The notes: generated by a model from the letters alone, not told the origin. 64,000 nt of DNA from Alcaligenaceae bacterium (GCA_013416445.1 JACCER010000006.1:111006-175005); one strand, 5' to 3'. Positions 8,318 to 21,995 are shown, numbered from the stretch's first letter. Numbers and translations: made by a program.

Positions 8318-8536
8318 AAAGTCGGGTGTGTCGGGGGCTGTGCAGGCGCCTTGCGCAAGCCGTTACGGTCAGCGCCATCGAGGAGGCAAGGCCGCGGCTG
8401 TCTGAGCCCGGCGCTTGTCGGACCACTGGTCCGACCGGGCGAGTTCCGCGGACGCCTCGATGGCGCTGACCGTAACGGGAACCCCGTCAGGGGCGCAGCA
8501 CGTGAAGCCGAAACAGGCCTCGACACACCCGACTTT
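8318..8536. mobile_element. Palindromic element B, MITE-like, 219 bp
   Basis: Outer arms are a perfect 16-bp inverted repeat (AAAGTCGGGTGTGTCG at 8318-8333 against 8521-8536). Inner arms are a perfect 24-bp inverted repeat (8360-8383 against 8455-8478, beginning CCGTTACGGTCAGC). The centre is GTCGGACCA-C-TGGTCCGAC (8417-8435). Most of the element can therefore pair with itself. A partial copy, nearly identical over 150 bases, opens the window at 1-152. The 108 bases between elements A and B (8210-8317) show no feature. Mobility is inferred; no transposase is nearby. Confidence 0.65.
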
Positions 8537-8783
8537 CACAAGAACGAAAAAAAGCCGTACACAACACACACCCGACTTTCGCAAGAACAAAAAGCCGTAC
8601 ACAACACGCACCGGCGCTTAAGAAAAAAGCAGCCCACTACGCATCCAAAGCTGTGGTGCGACCTTGCTGCAAATGCATCAAGTTTGGGTATGCACGGACT
8701 GCTGGTGTCGGATTATGCTACTTTTATGGCGCTGCTTATCGGATTACGCGCTGATGCGCTAATCGAACCTACGTGACAGCAAC
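8537..8783. other. Non-coding tail of the repeat island
   Basis: Contains two near-duplicates of a segment reading CCCGACTTTC(A/G)CAAGAAC followed by AAAAAGCCGTACACAAC (8529-8606), then sequence resembling 180-310, and a REP-like copy at 8738-8773. I see no gene, RNA or promoter. The ligA stop is at the right edge. Confidence 0.6.
8738..8773. repeat. REP-like palindrome, copy 3
   Basis: ATCGGATTACGCGC-tgat-GCGCTAATCGAACCTACG, ten bases beyond the ligA stop. A degenerate half copy (GTCGGATTATGC) precedes it at 8707. Confidence 0.7.
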
Positions 8784-11860
<3,077 letters not shown>

Positions 11861-11901
11861 TGTCAGTCCGCCGTATCACTAAATTTATGCATATTCACTT
11901 T

Positions 11902-14900
11902 TTAGAACTCGGCCAGTTGCATGGCCGACTCGATATCTACTGCCACAATGCGCGATACACCCTGCTCTTGCATGGTAACGCCTACTAGTTGCTTGGCCAT
12001 CTGCATAGCAATTTTATTATGCGAAATAAATAAAAACTGCGTTTGTTCGCTCATGGCGCTAACCAAATTGGCATAGCGTTCTGTGTTGGCGTCGTCCAGA
12101 GGCGCATCGACTTCATCAAGCAAGCAAAAAGGAGCCGGATTCAATTTGAACAGGGCAAACACCAAGGCCGTTGCGGTAAGCGCCTTCTCACCGCCCGACA
12201 ACAAATGTATGGTGCTGTTGCGCTTGCCTGGCGGCTGCGCCATGACCTGTACTCCGGCATCCAGGATTTCATCGCCTGTGACTATCAGCTTGGCTTCGCC
12301 GCCGCCAAACAAGCGCGGAAACAATTCTCCGAAATGACCATTAACCTTATTGAACGTATCTTGCAACAACTCACGGGTTTCGCGGTCTATCTTGCGGATG
12401 GCGTCTTCCAGGGTTTCTATGGCGGTGGTCAGGTCCAAATGCTGGGCGTCCAGAAAACCCTTGCGTTCACGCGCGCTATTCAGTTCGTCCAGGGCCGCCA
12501 AATTGACTGAACCCAGGCCGTCGACCGCACGCGAAATTCTTTGCACCTCGGATTGCAGCCAGTTCGGCCGTTGCCATTCTTCAGGCTGCTGCGCCAGCAA
12601 CTGGCGCACGGCATCGCGATCGACCCTTTGCGTGTCAAGCTGCTCGGCAAATTGCTCAACCGCCAGACGCGCGGCCTGTTCTTGCAACTGCAGTTCCATG
12701 ATGCGAGCGCGGCGCGGCTCCAGTGAGCGCTCGAGTGCCAGGCGTTCTTCGTCGGCCCCACGCAATAACGCCGCCAGATTATCCAGCGCTATGCGCGCCA
12801 GACCAAGCGCCTCTTCGTATTCGGCGCGCAGTTCCAGGGCATCTTGCAAGCCCGCTTGCGAAGCAGAGGCATCCAGTTCGAAGAGCTCGCCTTGCAAACC
12901 TTCGAGTTCACCCCCCGCCCGCCTGGCCTGATCAGCGGCCAATTGCAGGTTGCGCTTGAGGTCGGCGATACGCGTTTGCAAACTGCGCTCGGCATATTCG
13001 GCTTCGTGCACGGCGCGTTCGAGATCGCGCAGTTGCTGTCGCGCCTGATCGGCTTGCATAGCCAGGCCTTCACCGGAAATTTCCGCATCGGAAAAATGCA
13101 TCTGGTGCTCGCCCAACTGGATATCCAGCGTTTCGAAGCGTGCCTCGGCCTCTTCTTTGCCCGCCAGCAACTCTTCGGTCTGAAAGGCGATTTCGGCCAG
13201 GTCTTCTTGTATGCGCGCGGCGCGCTCACCCGACTGTTGCGCCTGTTGCTGCAGACGAGAATGCTCAAGCTGCACATCGTGCAGGCGCCGCGTCAGTTCG
13301 GAAACCCGCAAACGCGCCGGCGACAAGGCCTGCGACACCTGCTGACTCGCTGTTTCAGCGCGGCTTGCCCCCCTCACAGCCTGGTCGGCAATAAGACGCT
13401 GGGCTTTTAGGTCGCGCTGCAGGTTTTCGATTTCTTGCTGCCGCGCCAGCAAACCGGCCTGCTCGGAGTCTGGCGCATAAAAGCGCACGCTATGCACATC
13501 GACCACATGGCCTTCCTTGACGACACAAACCCCACCCACAGGCAGATCGGCACGCGCGGACAAGGCCTGGGCCACATCAGCGCAAACGTAGACGTTTTGC
13601 AGCCAGTGGTTCAGCAAGGTGCGCAGATCGGGATCAGTCAAGCGCAACAGGGCGCTTAAAGGCTGCAATGCCATCACGGGCGGCTGGGCAGGAGCGGCTG
13701 GCGGTACCTGATAAAACGCCAGGCGGGCTGGCGGCGCATCGTTGACGAACGCCCGGGCATGTTCAAGCTGACGGATTTCAAGACCTGCCATGCGCTCGCG
13801 TAATATGGCTTCCAGGGCAGTTTCCCAGCCTGCCTCGATATGCAGCTTTTGCCACAGACGGCCCAGGCTGGATAGTTCGTGGCGCGCCAGCCAGGGTTCG
13901 AGCGCCCCCTGCTTTTGGACATCGTCCTGCAATTTGCTCAGGGCGGCGAATCGGGCATCAAGCCGTGCAACAACCTGGGACTCTTCTTGCGCCGCAGCCT
14001 GAGCCAGGCGGCGTTGCTCGTCCAGCATAGGCAACTGATCTTCGAGCTCTAGCAACTGCCCCTGGGCTTCTTGCAATTGTTCGTTCATGGCGGCGCTGTC
14101 GCCGGCCAGACGCAAAAGATTTTCTGGATCAGGCGCATTCAGGCTGCGCAACTCCTGGTCCAGCCGTTCTTGGCGAAGCTCAAGCGCCTGCACTTGACGG
14201 TCGGCATCGCGCTGCTTTTGAGCAACCAGGGCCAATTCTTGTTCGACGCGGGCCAGCACGACGCGCATTTCATCGCGCGCCGCCGCCGCCTGCCTGACCT
14301 GGCTTTCAACATCGGGCAAACGGGCCTGAGCCTCTTCGGCGCTGGCGCGACATTCTTCGGTGCGTTCGGCGTTGGCTTCAAGATCGGCCTCGGCCTGGGC
14401 AATTTGCTCGGTGCAATGTGTTTGCTGATCGGCCCATTCCTGCAACTGGCCTTCCAGTTGCGTGCGGCGCGCCTGCAGACGATTGCGAGAATCGACCACA
14501 TGGCGAATCTCGGCCTCAAGGCGACTGACCTGGGCTCCGGCCTCGAATAACTGGCCCTGCGCGGCATGCACTGCGTCGCCCGCCGCATAATGGGCCTGAC
14601 GGCGCGATTCCAGCGCAGATTCGCCGGCACGCAAGCTGGCAGTCGCCGCTTCAAGCTCTGTTTGCGCCTGCTCTATTGCCAAAAACTTGCTTTGCTGATC
14701 TTGTCGAGCCTGGCTTTCTTTGAGCAGCCACAAGGCGTGCTGCTTGAGTTCGCCCTCTTCCTGCAAGGCACGATAATGCCGAGCGACCTCGGCCTGGGCC
14801 TCCAGCTTTTCAAGCTGGCTGCCCAGTTCGCGCAGGATATCTTCGACCCGAATCAGATTTTCCCGTGTGTCGCCCAAACGGCTTTCGGTCTCGCGGCGAC

Positions 14901-15426
14901 GCTCTTTATAGCGCGACACGCCAGCGGCCTCTTCGAGATAAACCCTGAGTTCTTCCGGACGCGCTTCGATCAGCCGGTTGATCATCCCCTGACCAATAAT
15001 GGCGTATCCGCGTGACCCCAGCCCCGTACCCAGAAAGATATCGTGAATATCGCGCCGGCGCACCTGCTGGCCGTTCACGTAGTAGCTGCTGGCGCCGTCG
15101 CGGGTCAACACCCTTCTTACGGCGATTTCGGCGTAGACGCTCCATTGGCCTATCGCTCGCCCTTCGGTGTTGTCGAATACCAGTTCTACCGACGCCCTGG
15201 CCGCCGGCTTGCGGTGGCCGGAGCCATTGAAAATAACATCTTGCATGGACTCACCACGCAATTCCGATGCTTTGGTTTCGCCCAGCACCCAGCGCACCGC
15301 ATCAATGATATTGGACTTGCCGCAACCATTGGGCCCCACTACCCCAACCAATTGACTAGGCGTAGGAATAACTGTCGGTTCGACAAATGATTTAAAACCG
15401 GCGAGTTTTATTTGGGTCAGACGCAC
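11902..15426 (-). CDS. smc: Chromosome segregation protein SMC
   Basis: A 1174-residue SMC ATPase, the standard length, which condenses and segregates DNA with ScpA and ScpB. The chosen start is a GTG giving MRLTQIKLAGFKSFVEPT, the canonical SMC N terminus; the open frame runs 67 codons further upstream but that extension has no SMC character. Walker A GPNGCGKSN is at residues 31-39. Long coiled coils flank a central hinge near residues 500-650. The C terminus has the LSGGEKALTA signature and Walker B CLLDEVDAPLDDAN. First gene of smc-zipA-ligA, divergent from lplT with a 260-base gap. Confidence 0.95.
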   Translation of the reverse strand: MRLTQIKLAGFKSFVEPTVIPTPSQLVGVVGPNGCGKSNIIDAVRWVLGETKASELRGESMQDVIFNGSGHRKPAARASVELVFDNTEGRAIGQWSVYAEIAVRRVLTRDGASSYYVNGQQVRRRDIHDIFLGTGLGSRGYAIIGQGMINRLIEARPEELRVYLEEAAGVSRYKERRRETESRLGDTRENLIRVEDILRELGSQLEKLEAQAEVARHYRALQEEGELKQHALWLLKESQARQDQQSKFLAIEQAQTELEAATASLRAGESALESRRQAHYAAGDAVHAAQGQLFEAGAQVSRLEAEIRHVVDSRNRLQARRTQLEGQLQEWADQQTHCTEQIAQAEADLEANAERTEECRASAEEAQARLPDVESQVRQAAAARDEMRVVLARVEQELALVAQKQRDADRQVQALELRQERLDQELRSLNAPDPENLLRLAGDSAAMNEQLQEAQGQLLELEDQLPMLDEQRRLAQAAAQEESQVVARLDARFAALSKLQDDVQKQGALEPWLARHELSSLGRLWQKLHIEAGWETALEAILRERMAGLEIRQLEHARAFVNDAPPARLAFYQVPPAAPAQPPVMALQPLSALLRLTDPDLRTLLNHWLQNVYVCADVAQALSARADLPVGGVCVVKEGHVVDVHSVRFYAPDSEQAGLLARQQEIENLQRDLKAQRLIADQAVRGASRAETASQQVSQALSPARLRVSELTRRLHDVQLEHSRLQQQAQQSGERAARIQEDLAEIAFQTEELLAGKEEAEARFETLDIQLGEHQMHFSDAEISGEGLAMQADQARQQLRDLERAVHEAEYAERSLQTRIADLKRNLQLAADQARRAGGELEGLQGELFELDASASQAGLQDALELRAEYEEALGLARIALDNLAALLRGADEERLALERSLEPRRARIMELQLQEQAARLAVEQFAEQLDTQRVDRDAVRQLLAQQPEEWQRPNWLQSEVQRISRAVDGLGSVNLAALDELNSARERKGFLDAQHLDLTTAIETLEDAIRKIDRETRELLQDTFNKVNGHFGELFPRLFGGGEAKLIVTGDEILDAGVQVMAQPPGKRNSTIHLLSGGEKALTATALVFALFKLNPAPFCLLDEVDAPLDDANTERYANLVSAMSEQTQFLFISHNKIAMQMAKQLVGVTMQEQGVSRIVAVDIESAMQLAEF

Positions 15427-15686
15427 AATAAGCGAGCAATAGAAAAAGGATGACGCAACACTCTGCAGGGGCGTACGCGGTATCAGAACAGCCCGAAAAC
15501 CGGGCCTGTAACTCCCGGTTGTGATCGTCTCGTATGATAACGCACACCATGACGCATTCGCGGCTCGAAAACAAACTGCGCTATGATTTTCCGTTTTGAC
15601 ATGCTCAAAAGCTATACTCGCTAACACTTTTCTCTATTGGCCTTTACTGTGACACCCTCAACCTATCATTCCATCGAGATTTTCCG

Positions 15687-16994
15687 TTGAAAAAAGGCTT
15701 TTATCTGGTCATGGTGGCCCAGGCGCTTTCATCGCTGGCTGACAATGCATTACTGATCGCCGCCATAGCACTCATCGCCGACCTGCATGGCCCGGACTGG
15801 ATGGCGCCCATGATGAAATGGTGGTTCGCCCTGGCGTATGTAGCCCTGGCCGCCTTTGTAGGCGCCTTTGCCGATGCCTTCCCGAAAGGCCGGGTCATGT
15901 TCATCACCAACGCCATCAAGGTGATGGGCTGTCTGCTGATGTTCAGTTGCCAAAGTCTGGGTCTGGGCGATAGTCAGCAGCTATTCATGGTGTTTTGCGC
16001 CTATACCCTGGTCGGCATCGGGGCAGCGGCCTACTCACCGGCCAAATATGGCATCGTCACCGAAATGCTGCCGCCTGAACTGCTGGTCAAGGGCAATAGC
16101 TGGATAGAAGGCCTGACGGTGTTGTCAATTATTGCTGGCACAGTGCTGGGCGGCGTACTGATCAACCCATCCGTCTCAGATGTATTGCTGACACACGCCT
16201 GGACGGGTCAGTTGGTGCAAACACGCACGGAAGCCGCAATTTTGGTGATAGGTGTGGTGTATCTGCTGGCAGCCGGCTCGAATCTGCTGATTCCGTTGAC
16301 CAATGTTCGCTATCCCAAGCAGCATACCAATCCCACCAGGCTGGTATGCGATTTTATTGGCTATGTCAAAATCCTGTGGCACGACAAGATAGGGCAAATT
16401 TCACTTGCGGTAACCACGCTGTTCTGGGGCGCGGGAGCCACACTGCAGTTTATTGTGATCGAATGGGGCGCGCGGCATCTGGGCTACAGGCTGGACCAGG
16501 CTTCGGTCTTGATGGGAGTAGCGGCGGCGGGCACGGTAGCAGGTTCCATTCTGGCGGGCCGCGTGCCGTTAAAACGCGCCCTGGCGGTATTGCCGGTGGG
16601 TATAGCCATGGGTTTTGCTGTCATGCTGATGCCTATGGTCAGCGAGCCTTGGGCGGTTTATGGCGTTTTACTGCTTATCGGAGGGTTGTCCGGGTTTTTC
16701 GTAGTGCCCATGAATGCGCTGCTGCAGCACCGCGGACATGTGCTGCTTTCGGCGGGGCATTCCATTGCGGTGCAAAACTTCAACGAACAACTGAATATTC
16801 TGCTGATGCTGGCGCTCTATAGCCTGATGCTCTGGATGGATTTATCCATTAACGTCATCATCATCATCTTTGGACTGTCGGTTTCGGCGCTGATGCTGGT
16901 TTTCATACACTGGAACCGTTTGAATCACCGCGCCAATCCGGGCCTGGAAAACACCATAGGACAGCATGGGCACGGGCAAGCGCTTAAGCATTGA
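15687..16994 (+). CDS. lplT: Lysophospholipid transporter LplT (MFS)
   Basis: A 435-residue major facilitator protein with about twelve membrane segments. The N terminus ([26 protein letters not shown]) and the motif [27 protein letters not shown] identify LplT, which flips lysophospholipids inward for reacylation. In enterobacteria it is paired with the acyltransferase Aas, which is absent here, so a partner must be encoded elsewhere. The start is TTG at 15687 with a weak ribosome site; an ATG at 15711 is the alternative. The 3' end overlaps the convergent chemoreceptor gene by eleven bases. Confidence 0.88.
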   Translation: MKKGFYLVMVAQALSSLADNALLIAAIALIADLHGPDWMAPMMKWWFALAYVALAAFVGAFADAFPKGRVMFITNAIKVMGCLLMFSCQSLGLGDSQQLFMVFCAYTLVGIGAAAYSPAKYGIVTEMLPPELLVKGNSWIEGLTVLSIIAGTVLGGVLINPSVSDVLLTHAWTGQLVQTRTEAAILVIGVVYLLAAGSNLLIPLTNVRYPKQHTNPTRLVCDFIGYVKILWHDKIGQISLAVTTLFWGAGATLQFIVIEWGARHLGYRLDQASVLMGVAAAGTVAGSILAGRVPLKRALAVLPVGIAMGFAVMLMPMVSEPWAVYGVLLLIGGLSGFFVVPMNALLQHRGHVLLSAGHSIAVQNFNEQLNILLMLALYSLMLWMDLSINVIIIIFGLSVSALMLVFIHWNRLNHRANPGLENTIGQHGHGQALKH

Positions 16995-18558
16995 GGCGGG
17001 GCGCTGCCTGGTCCGCATGTGACCTAATTTTGAATGTAGCAACCAGATCAGCCAGGCTGGAAGCCTGATCCTGCATGCTGCCCGAAGCGGCGGCGGCTTC
17101 TTCGACCAAGGCGGCGTTTTGCTGCGTCACCTGATCCATCTGCCCAATGGCGCGGTTGATTTCATCGATGCCCACGCTTTGCTCCTGGCTGGCCGAGGTG
17201 ATTTCACCCATGATGTCGGTCACGCGCTTGATGCTGCTGACGGTTTCCGTCATGGCCGAGCCGGCTTCGGCAACCAGCTTATTGCCTTCTTCTGTGGTGG
17301 ATACCGAGGCGTCGATCAGTGTCTTGATTTCCTTGGCGGCTGAAGCGCTGCGCTGTGCCAGGGTGCGCACTTCAGACGCCACCACGGCAAAGCCGCGACC
17401 CTGTTCGCCGGCCCGTGCCGCTTCTACCGCGGCGTTCAGCGCCAGGATATTGGTCTGGAAGGCAATGCCGTCAATCACCGCGATAATTTCCACGACCTTT
17501 TTCGATGAGTCATTGATGGCGCCCATGGTTTGGACCACCCTCGACACCACGTCGCCTCCCTGGATGGCCACATCGGCGGCCGATTTGGCTAGGGTTGCCG
17601 CCTGCTGAGCGTTGTCGGCGTTTTGCCTGACCGTCGTGGTCAGCTCTTCCATGGTGGCGGCGGTTTCGGCCAGTGAGCTGGCTTGCTCTTCGGTGCGTGA
17701 CGACAAATCAATGTTGCCGGCGGCAATCTGGCTGGACGCCGTGGCAATGGCATTGGCGCCGGTGCGAACGTCGTTGACCACCCTGGTCAGGCTGTCGTTC
17801 ATTTCCTTTAGCGCCTGCAGCAGCATGGCGGTTTCATCGCGGCCTTTTACCGTTATGACGCTAGTCAGGTCGCGTGAAGACACCGTTTGCGCCAGATGCA
17901 AGGCATTTTGCAAGGGGCGGGTAATTGAGCGCGTAATGGTCAGCGCCAAGGCCAGCCCGGCCAGGATCGCAATAATGGCGACGATGATCAGCATATTGCG
18001 CCCGGTGTCATTGTTTTGGTATAGCTCGGCAGCGCTGTCTTTGATGAATTTCCTTTGGAAATCCAGCAACTCATCGATGCTTGCCTGGTACGAGGCCTGC
18101 AAGACAGCCATGTCCCTGTCAAAAAAGCTGGCTGCGGCTTCGTGGTTGCCTGCGGCCTTTTGTTCCAGCGCCTTGTCGCGAGCATTCCGAAACTCGCCAC
18201 GCCTCTTCATGGTGTTTTCAAAAAGAGCCAGAGCCTGCGGTTGAGTGGCACGTGCCTTGATGGCTTCATGCAACTTGGCGCCCTGTGAGGTCGTAGCGGC
18301 AATTTCATCTTCAAAATACTTTTGCACGACCGGATCTTGTGTTTTGGCTATGGCGACGGCGCGTAAACTGTTCAGCGAAATGAACTTGCTCCATTCAGCA
18401 ATCATGCGTTCATCTTCTTGCTGAACATCGATCAAATCCTTGGCCATGGCGCTAGAGGCCTGCATGCGCCAAAGCCCGACACCAGCCAGGATGGCGACCA
18501 GCAACAACATGAATGTAAAGCCCATGATCAGGCGTGCACCTATCTTGAGGTTGTGCAT
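16984..18558 (-). CDS. Methyl-accepting chemotaxis protein
   Basis: A 524-residue chemoreceptor with Tar/Tsr topology. An N-terminal membrane helix (about 5-28) is followed by a periplasmic four-helix ligand domain (about 30-185, the TarH/4HB-like type), a second helix near 190-210, a HAMP domain, and a signalling domain with the conserved hairpin tip [20 protein letters not shown] and [14 protein letters not shown]. Methylation-region sequence ([20 protein letters not shown]) is present. No C-terminal CheR-tethering pentapeptide is seen. The ATG at 18558 is preferred over one at 18570 because GGAA precedes it. It stands alone, so its ligand is unknown. It converges on lplT with an overlap. 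Confidence 0.92.
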   Translation of the reverse strand: MHNLKIGARLIMGFTFMLLLVAILAGVGLWRMQASSAMAKDLIDVQQEDERMIAEWSKFISLNSLRAVAIAKTQDPVVQKYFEDEIAATTSQGAKLHEAIKARATQPQALALFENTMKRRGEFRNARDKALEQKAAGNHEAAASFFDRDMAVLQASYQASIDELLDFQRKFIKDSAAELYQNNDTGRNMLIIVAIIAILAGLALALTITRSITRPLQNALHLAQTVSSRDLTSVITVKGRDETAMLLQALKEMNDSLTRVVNDVRTGANAIATASSQIAAGNIDLSSRTEEQASSLAETAATMEELTTTVRQNADNAQQAATLAKSAADVAIQGGDVVSRVVQTMGAINDSSKKVVEIIAVIDGIAFQTNILALNAAVEAARAGEQGRGFAVVASEVRTLAQRSASAAKEIKTLIDASVSTTEEGNKLVAEAGSAMTETVSSIKRVTDIMGEITSASQEQSVGIDEINRAIGQMDQVTQQNAALVEEAAAASGSMQDQASSLADLVATFKIRSHADQAAPRLNA

Positions 18559-18741
18559 CGATAATTCCATGTCTATAGTAAATAAGTTTAAAAATTTTAA
18601 ACTTTATGTTTCATTGCCAGAGACAGGAATATCAGATGAAAAAGGTGCTTGTTTGATCAAGAGCAATTGATAAGTGTATTGGCGATGTGCGGAGCAGTCC
18701 CGAATACTGCGCAGCAGCAAACGGCACCAACCACCCCACCA

Positions 18742-19716
18742 TCAGTCCACCAATATCGACCTGGCCAAATTCAAATCCACCCAGGCATCGGCCTTGTGTT
18801 GCGGGCGCAATAGCAGCGACGCCGGATGATACGTGGCAACCAAGGGAATGCTCTGCCCCCCTTCGCCACGTACGTGGTGAACCTGGCCACGCAACGCCTC
18901 GAGTTCGGCCTCAACCCCCAACAGCGCCTGCGCCGCCAGTTTGCCCAGCGCGAGAATGCGTTGCGGCTGCAAAAGCGCTATCTGGCGCTGCAAATACGGC
19001 ATGCAGGCGGCGATCTCCGGTGATTCGGGCGTGCGATTGCTCAAAGGCCGACATTTGACCAGATTGGTAAAAAATACTTCTGACTCGGACCTCACACCTA
19101 TGGATGCCAGCATGGCTTGCAACAAGACCCCCGGGCGCCCCTGAAACGGCAAACCTTCCCTGTCGTCGAGTTCGCCGGGGGCTTCTCCCACGATCAGCCA
19201 TGCCGGAGCCTGCACCGCACCTGTGCCAAACACTGTCTGACTGCGTCCGGCAGACAAATCACAAAGCTGGCAAACCGCAACGTGCGCCTGCAAGGCTTCC
19301 AGGCTATTGGGAAGCTCGGTACTGGCAGCCGCTGCGTCGCCCTGGGCGTTTTTCCCACCCGCTTCAGTCGACGCTACGCGGGGCTGTACGCCCGAGCCTT
19401 TTTGCAGCAGCGCGCTTAAGCTCACCTTCGCCGACACCGCCTGGGCATCGCCCTGTTCTGGGCGTACGCTTTCGAGCAACGCGGACACCGGCTGCAAACC
19501 CGAACCGGCACCACCCATGGCGGCGTCAGAGGCGCTGGCCTTCAAGCTGACACCCGGGCCTTCCTGCACCGAGCGCACTGGTCCGCCCGAGGTGGGAAAT
19601 GGACCATGATCCGCCGCATAGCTGGCCAGCATGCGTTTGTCGATGCCGATTTCCTGCAACCAGGCAATTTGTATTGCGCTCAGCTTGGGCGCTTTGGGCA
19701 AAGAGGCTACGGTCAT
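18742..19716 (-). CDS. Uracil-DNA glycosylase, family 4 (Fe-S type)
   Basis: A 324-residue protein whose C-terminal half is a family 4 uracil-DNA glycosylase. It has a CxxC pair (VCQLCDLSAGR), the motif GEAPGELDDREGLPFQGRPG, TNLVKCRPLSNRTPE with a third cysteine, and the YHPASLLLRP motif. The first 145 residues are an Ala/Ser/Gly-rich linker after a short helix (AIQIAWLQEIGI), absent from minimal family members. The ATG at 19716 overlaps the stop of tsaB-rimI by four bases. Coupling of this gene to a tRNA-modification gene is frequent in betaproteobacteria. It removes uracil from DNA. Confidence 0.9.
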   Translation of the reverse strand: MTVASLPKAPKLSAIQIAWLQEIGIDKRMLASYAADHGPFPTSGGPVRSVQEGPGVSLKASASDAAMGGAGSGLQPVSALLESVRPEQGDAQAVSAKVSLSALLQKGSGVQPRVASTEAGGKNAQGDAAAASTELPNSLEALQAHVAVCQLCDLSAGRSQTVFGTGAVQAPAWLIVGEAPGELDDREGLPFQGRPGVLLQAMLASIGVRSESEVFFTNLVKCRPLSNRTPESPEIAACMPYLQRQIALLQPQRILALGKLAAQALLGVEAELEALRGQVHHVRGEGGQSIPLVATYHPASLLLRPQHKADAWVDLNLARSILVD

Positions 19717-20966
19717 GTCGCATCCAGCTTTTTTTCCATCACGCAAGCGTCTTCCCGTTGTTCATGGGCCGCAGGATAATAATCTTTGCGAATCGCAAGT
19801 TGCCTGAATCCGCGATGCCGATAAAAATTCAGCGCGTTCAAGTTGGACGGCCTGACTTCCAGCAACATGGCAGGCAAGCCACGCAAGCGCGCCTCGTGCT
19901 CACAATGCCGCAGCAACAAGGCACCTATTCCTTTTTTCTGACTGTTGGGCGTTACGGCAATGACCAGCACATGTGCAACATCAGGTGCAAACATGACCAT
20001 GCAAAACCCCAAGATGCGGCCCGCCTGGCTGGCTACCCAGGCGCCATAGCCTGCTTTCAGGCCATCGGCAAAATTACCGCGTGTCCAGGGGAAGGACTGT
20101 ACCGAAAGCTCAATGGCGGCGACCTCGTCGAGATGCTCGTCGGCCATCTGCAAAATGGACACCGGGGATACCTGCGCTTTGGGATTCCCGCCCATGCCTT
20201 GCTGGCGTTCATGGGTGGTATAAGCCACCTTGTCACGTACATATAAAGGCGCCGCCAATTCGGGGGCTATTCCGCCATTGCTATGCCAGGCGACCAGGGC
20301 CAACCGGGCGATGGTTGACGCATCGGGGCGCAGAGGCGACCCTTGCTCGAGCACACAGCCATGACCAGCCTGCAATTGAGTCAACTCCGGATAGGCCTGC
20401 AAGGCGTCGCCAGCCAAGCGTATGGCCAAATCTACGCCATGGACCGCCCGCCATGCAGGCACGGTTTGCTGCAACCAATGCTCGACATGCGCGGCATTCA
20501 ATAACACGGGCGCCTGCAGTTCACGCCAGCCTGACGCTGCATCGGCATCGGCCAAATAAGCCGCCAAATACACTTCGCCCATACGGGCGTCTTGCACGAC
20601 CACCGACACAGAGGTTGGCGCCATGGCTGTACGTGGCTGATGATCCCGCACCGCAACAGCCAGCAAGGACACGATGGGGATCACTGGGATAGTCAGGGCG
20701 AACCCTATGCCTTGCGCCACGCCGCAGGCAACGCGCAAGCCTGTGAAGCCGCCCGGCCCCTGGCCAAAGGCCACAGCCGCCAACTGGGAACGGCCAATAC
20801 CGGCCTGAGCAAGCAGGCTATCGACCATGGGCAGCAAGCGTTCGGCGTGCTCTCCGGTGGCATCGTGTTCCAGCGTACGCACCTGAACCTGCCCGTTATC
20901 CTGGGTCAGCAATGCTACGCCACACAGGCTGGACGACGTTTCAAGCGCTAGAATATGTAGAGTCAT
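19713..20966 (-). CDS. tsaB-rimI: Fused TsaB (t6A biosynthesis)-RimI (ribosomal S18 acetyltransferase)
   Basis: A 417-residue two-domain protein. Residues 1 to about 235 are TsaB (HILALETSSSLCGVALL, GQGPGGFTGLRVACGVAQG), the partner of TsaD and TsaE in making the t6A base at position 37 of ANN-decoding tRNAs. Residues about 265-417 are a GNAT acetyltransferase with IAVTPNSQKKGIGALLLRH, LLEVRPSNLNALNFYRHRGF and RKDYYP, as in RimI, which acetylates ribosomal protein S18. The ATG at 20966 gives the classical TsaB start. The frame is continuous across the joint. The domains are often adjacent genes elsewhere. It overlaps the uracil-DNA glycosylase gene. Confidence 0.92.
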   Translation of the reverse strand: MTLHILALETSSSLCGVALLTQDNGQVQVRTLEHDATGEHAERLLPMVDSLLAQAGIGRSQLAAVAFGQGPGGFTGLRVACGVAQGIGFALTIPVIPIVSLLAVAVRDHQPRTAMAPTSVSVVVQDARMGEVYLAAYLADADAASGWRELQAPVLLNAAHVEHWLQQTVPAWRAVHGVDLAIRLAGDALQAYPELTQLQAGHGCVLEQGSPLRPDASTIARLALVAWHSNGGIAPELAAPLYVRDKVAYTTHERQQGMGGNPKAQVSPVSILQMADEHLDEVAAIELSVQSFPWTRGNFADGLKAGYGAWVASQAGRILGFCMVMFAPDVAHVLVIAVTPNSQKKGIGALLLRHCEHEARLRGLPAMLLEVRPSNLNALNFYRHRGFRQLAIRKDYYPAAHEQREDACVMEKKLDAT

Positions 20967-21227
20967 AGTGAGCATTTTAAACGCGGCGCGGTAATTCTTG
21001 CGCACAAGCACAAAAGAGTAAGGCGTTTAGCTGGCAGACAGCTTAATAAATCAAACCTAAACTAGTATCGTTTCCAGCCGCTTAAGGTTAAAATAACGTA
21101 TTGTTACTGCCTGCTGATATACGGACGTTTGCTAAAAAATGTCAAAGCATTTTCTACCAAACACTTAATGTGTAATATCTTGCTACGAGGCCTATACGGG
21201 CTAACTCAGCCCTGTTACATTTTCCCT

Positions 21228-21962
21228 ATGAACACACAAAACCAATCTCTATCTCGAAAAATCCTCGTCGTCGATGACGACCCCCGGTTGCGCGATTTAC
21301 TACGCCGGTATTTATCGGAACAAGGGTTTAATGTTTTCGTAGCCGAAGATGCCAAAGAAATGGGCAAGCTCTGGCAACGCGAACACTTCGACTTGCTGGT
21401 TCTCGACCTAATGCTGCCCGGCGAAGACGGGCTATCTATTTGTCGACGCCTGCGCGGCGGGCACGACAACACGCCTATTATCATCCTCACTGCCAAAGCC
21501 GAAGAAATCGACCGCATAGTGGGCCTGGAAATGGGTGCCGACGACTATCTATCGAAACCCTTCAACCCGCGCGAACTTCTCGCCCGCGTCAACGCCATCC
21601 TGCGTCGCCGCGGCACCGAAGAACACCCGGGCGCCCCCAGCCAGGAAAACGAATCCATAGAGTTCGGCCCATACGTACTGAATCTGTCCACACGCACTCT
21701 TATGCGCAACAATGAACAGGTTCCCATCACCACGGGCGAATTTTCCGTGCTCAAGGTCTTTGCGCGCCATCCCAAAATTCCGCTGTCACGCGACAAGCTC
21801 ATGGAATTGGCTCGCGGCCGCGAATACGAAGCCTTCGACCGTAGCCTCGATGTACAAATTTCACGTCTGCGCAAACTGGTAGAACCCAATCCCTCCAAAC
21901 CTGTTTTCATTCAAACAGTCTGGGGCTTGGGCTATGTTTTCGTGCCCGATGGCGGGCATTAA
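21228..21962 (+). CDS. ompR: Response regulator OmpR
   Basis: A 244-residue OmpR-type regulator. The receiver domain has the acidic pair in VVDDDPRLRD, the phosphoacceptor Asp60 (LVLDLMLPGEDG) and the conserved Lys in DDYLSKPFNPREL. The C-terminal winged helix includes SVLKVFARHPKIPLSRDKLM and the RSLDVQISRLRKLVE recognition helix. The start at 21228 is used; the upstream in-frame ATG at 21129 adds an unlikely leader. The kinase gene follows 33 bases later. Two porin genes at 51.7-54.6 kb are plausible targets, but that is inference. Confidence 0.94.
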   Translation: MNTQNQSLSRKILVVDDDPRLRDLLRRYLSEQGFNVFVAEDAKEMGKLWQREHFDLLVLDLMLPGEDGLSICRRLRGGHDNTPIIILTAKAEEIDRIVGLEMGADDYLSKPFNPRELLARVNAILRRRGTEEHPGAPSQENESIEFGPYVLNLSTRTLMRNNEQVPITTGEFSVLKVFARHPKIPLSRDKLMELARGREYEAFDRSLDVQISRLRKLVEPNPSKPVFIQTVWGLGYVFVPDGGH

Positions 21963-21995
21963 CGCAAGGCGGGCATGACCTGACAAGACTAGGTT

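Noticed and set aside
16984..16994. Frameshift or truncation suspected at the lplT and chemoreceptor ends
   Set aside because: Both proteins have normal lengths. The eleven-base overlap of convergent 3' ends is simply tight packing.
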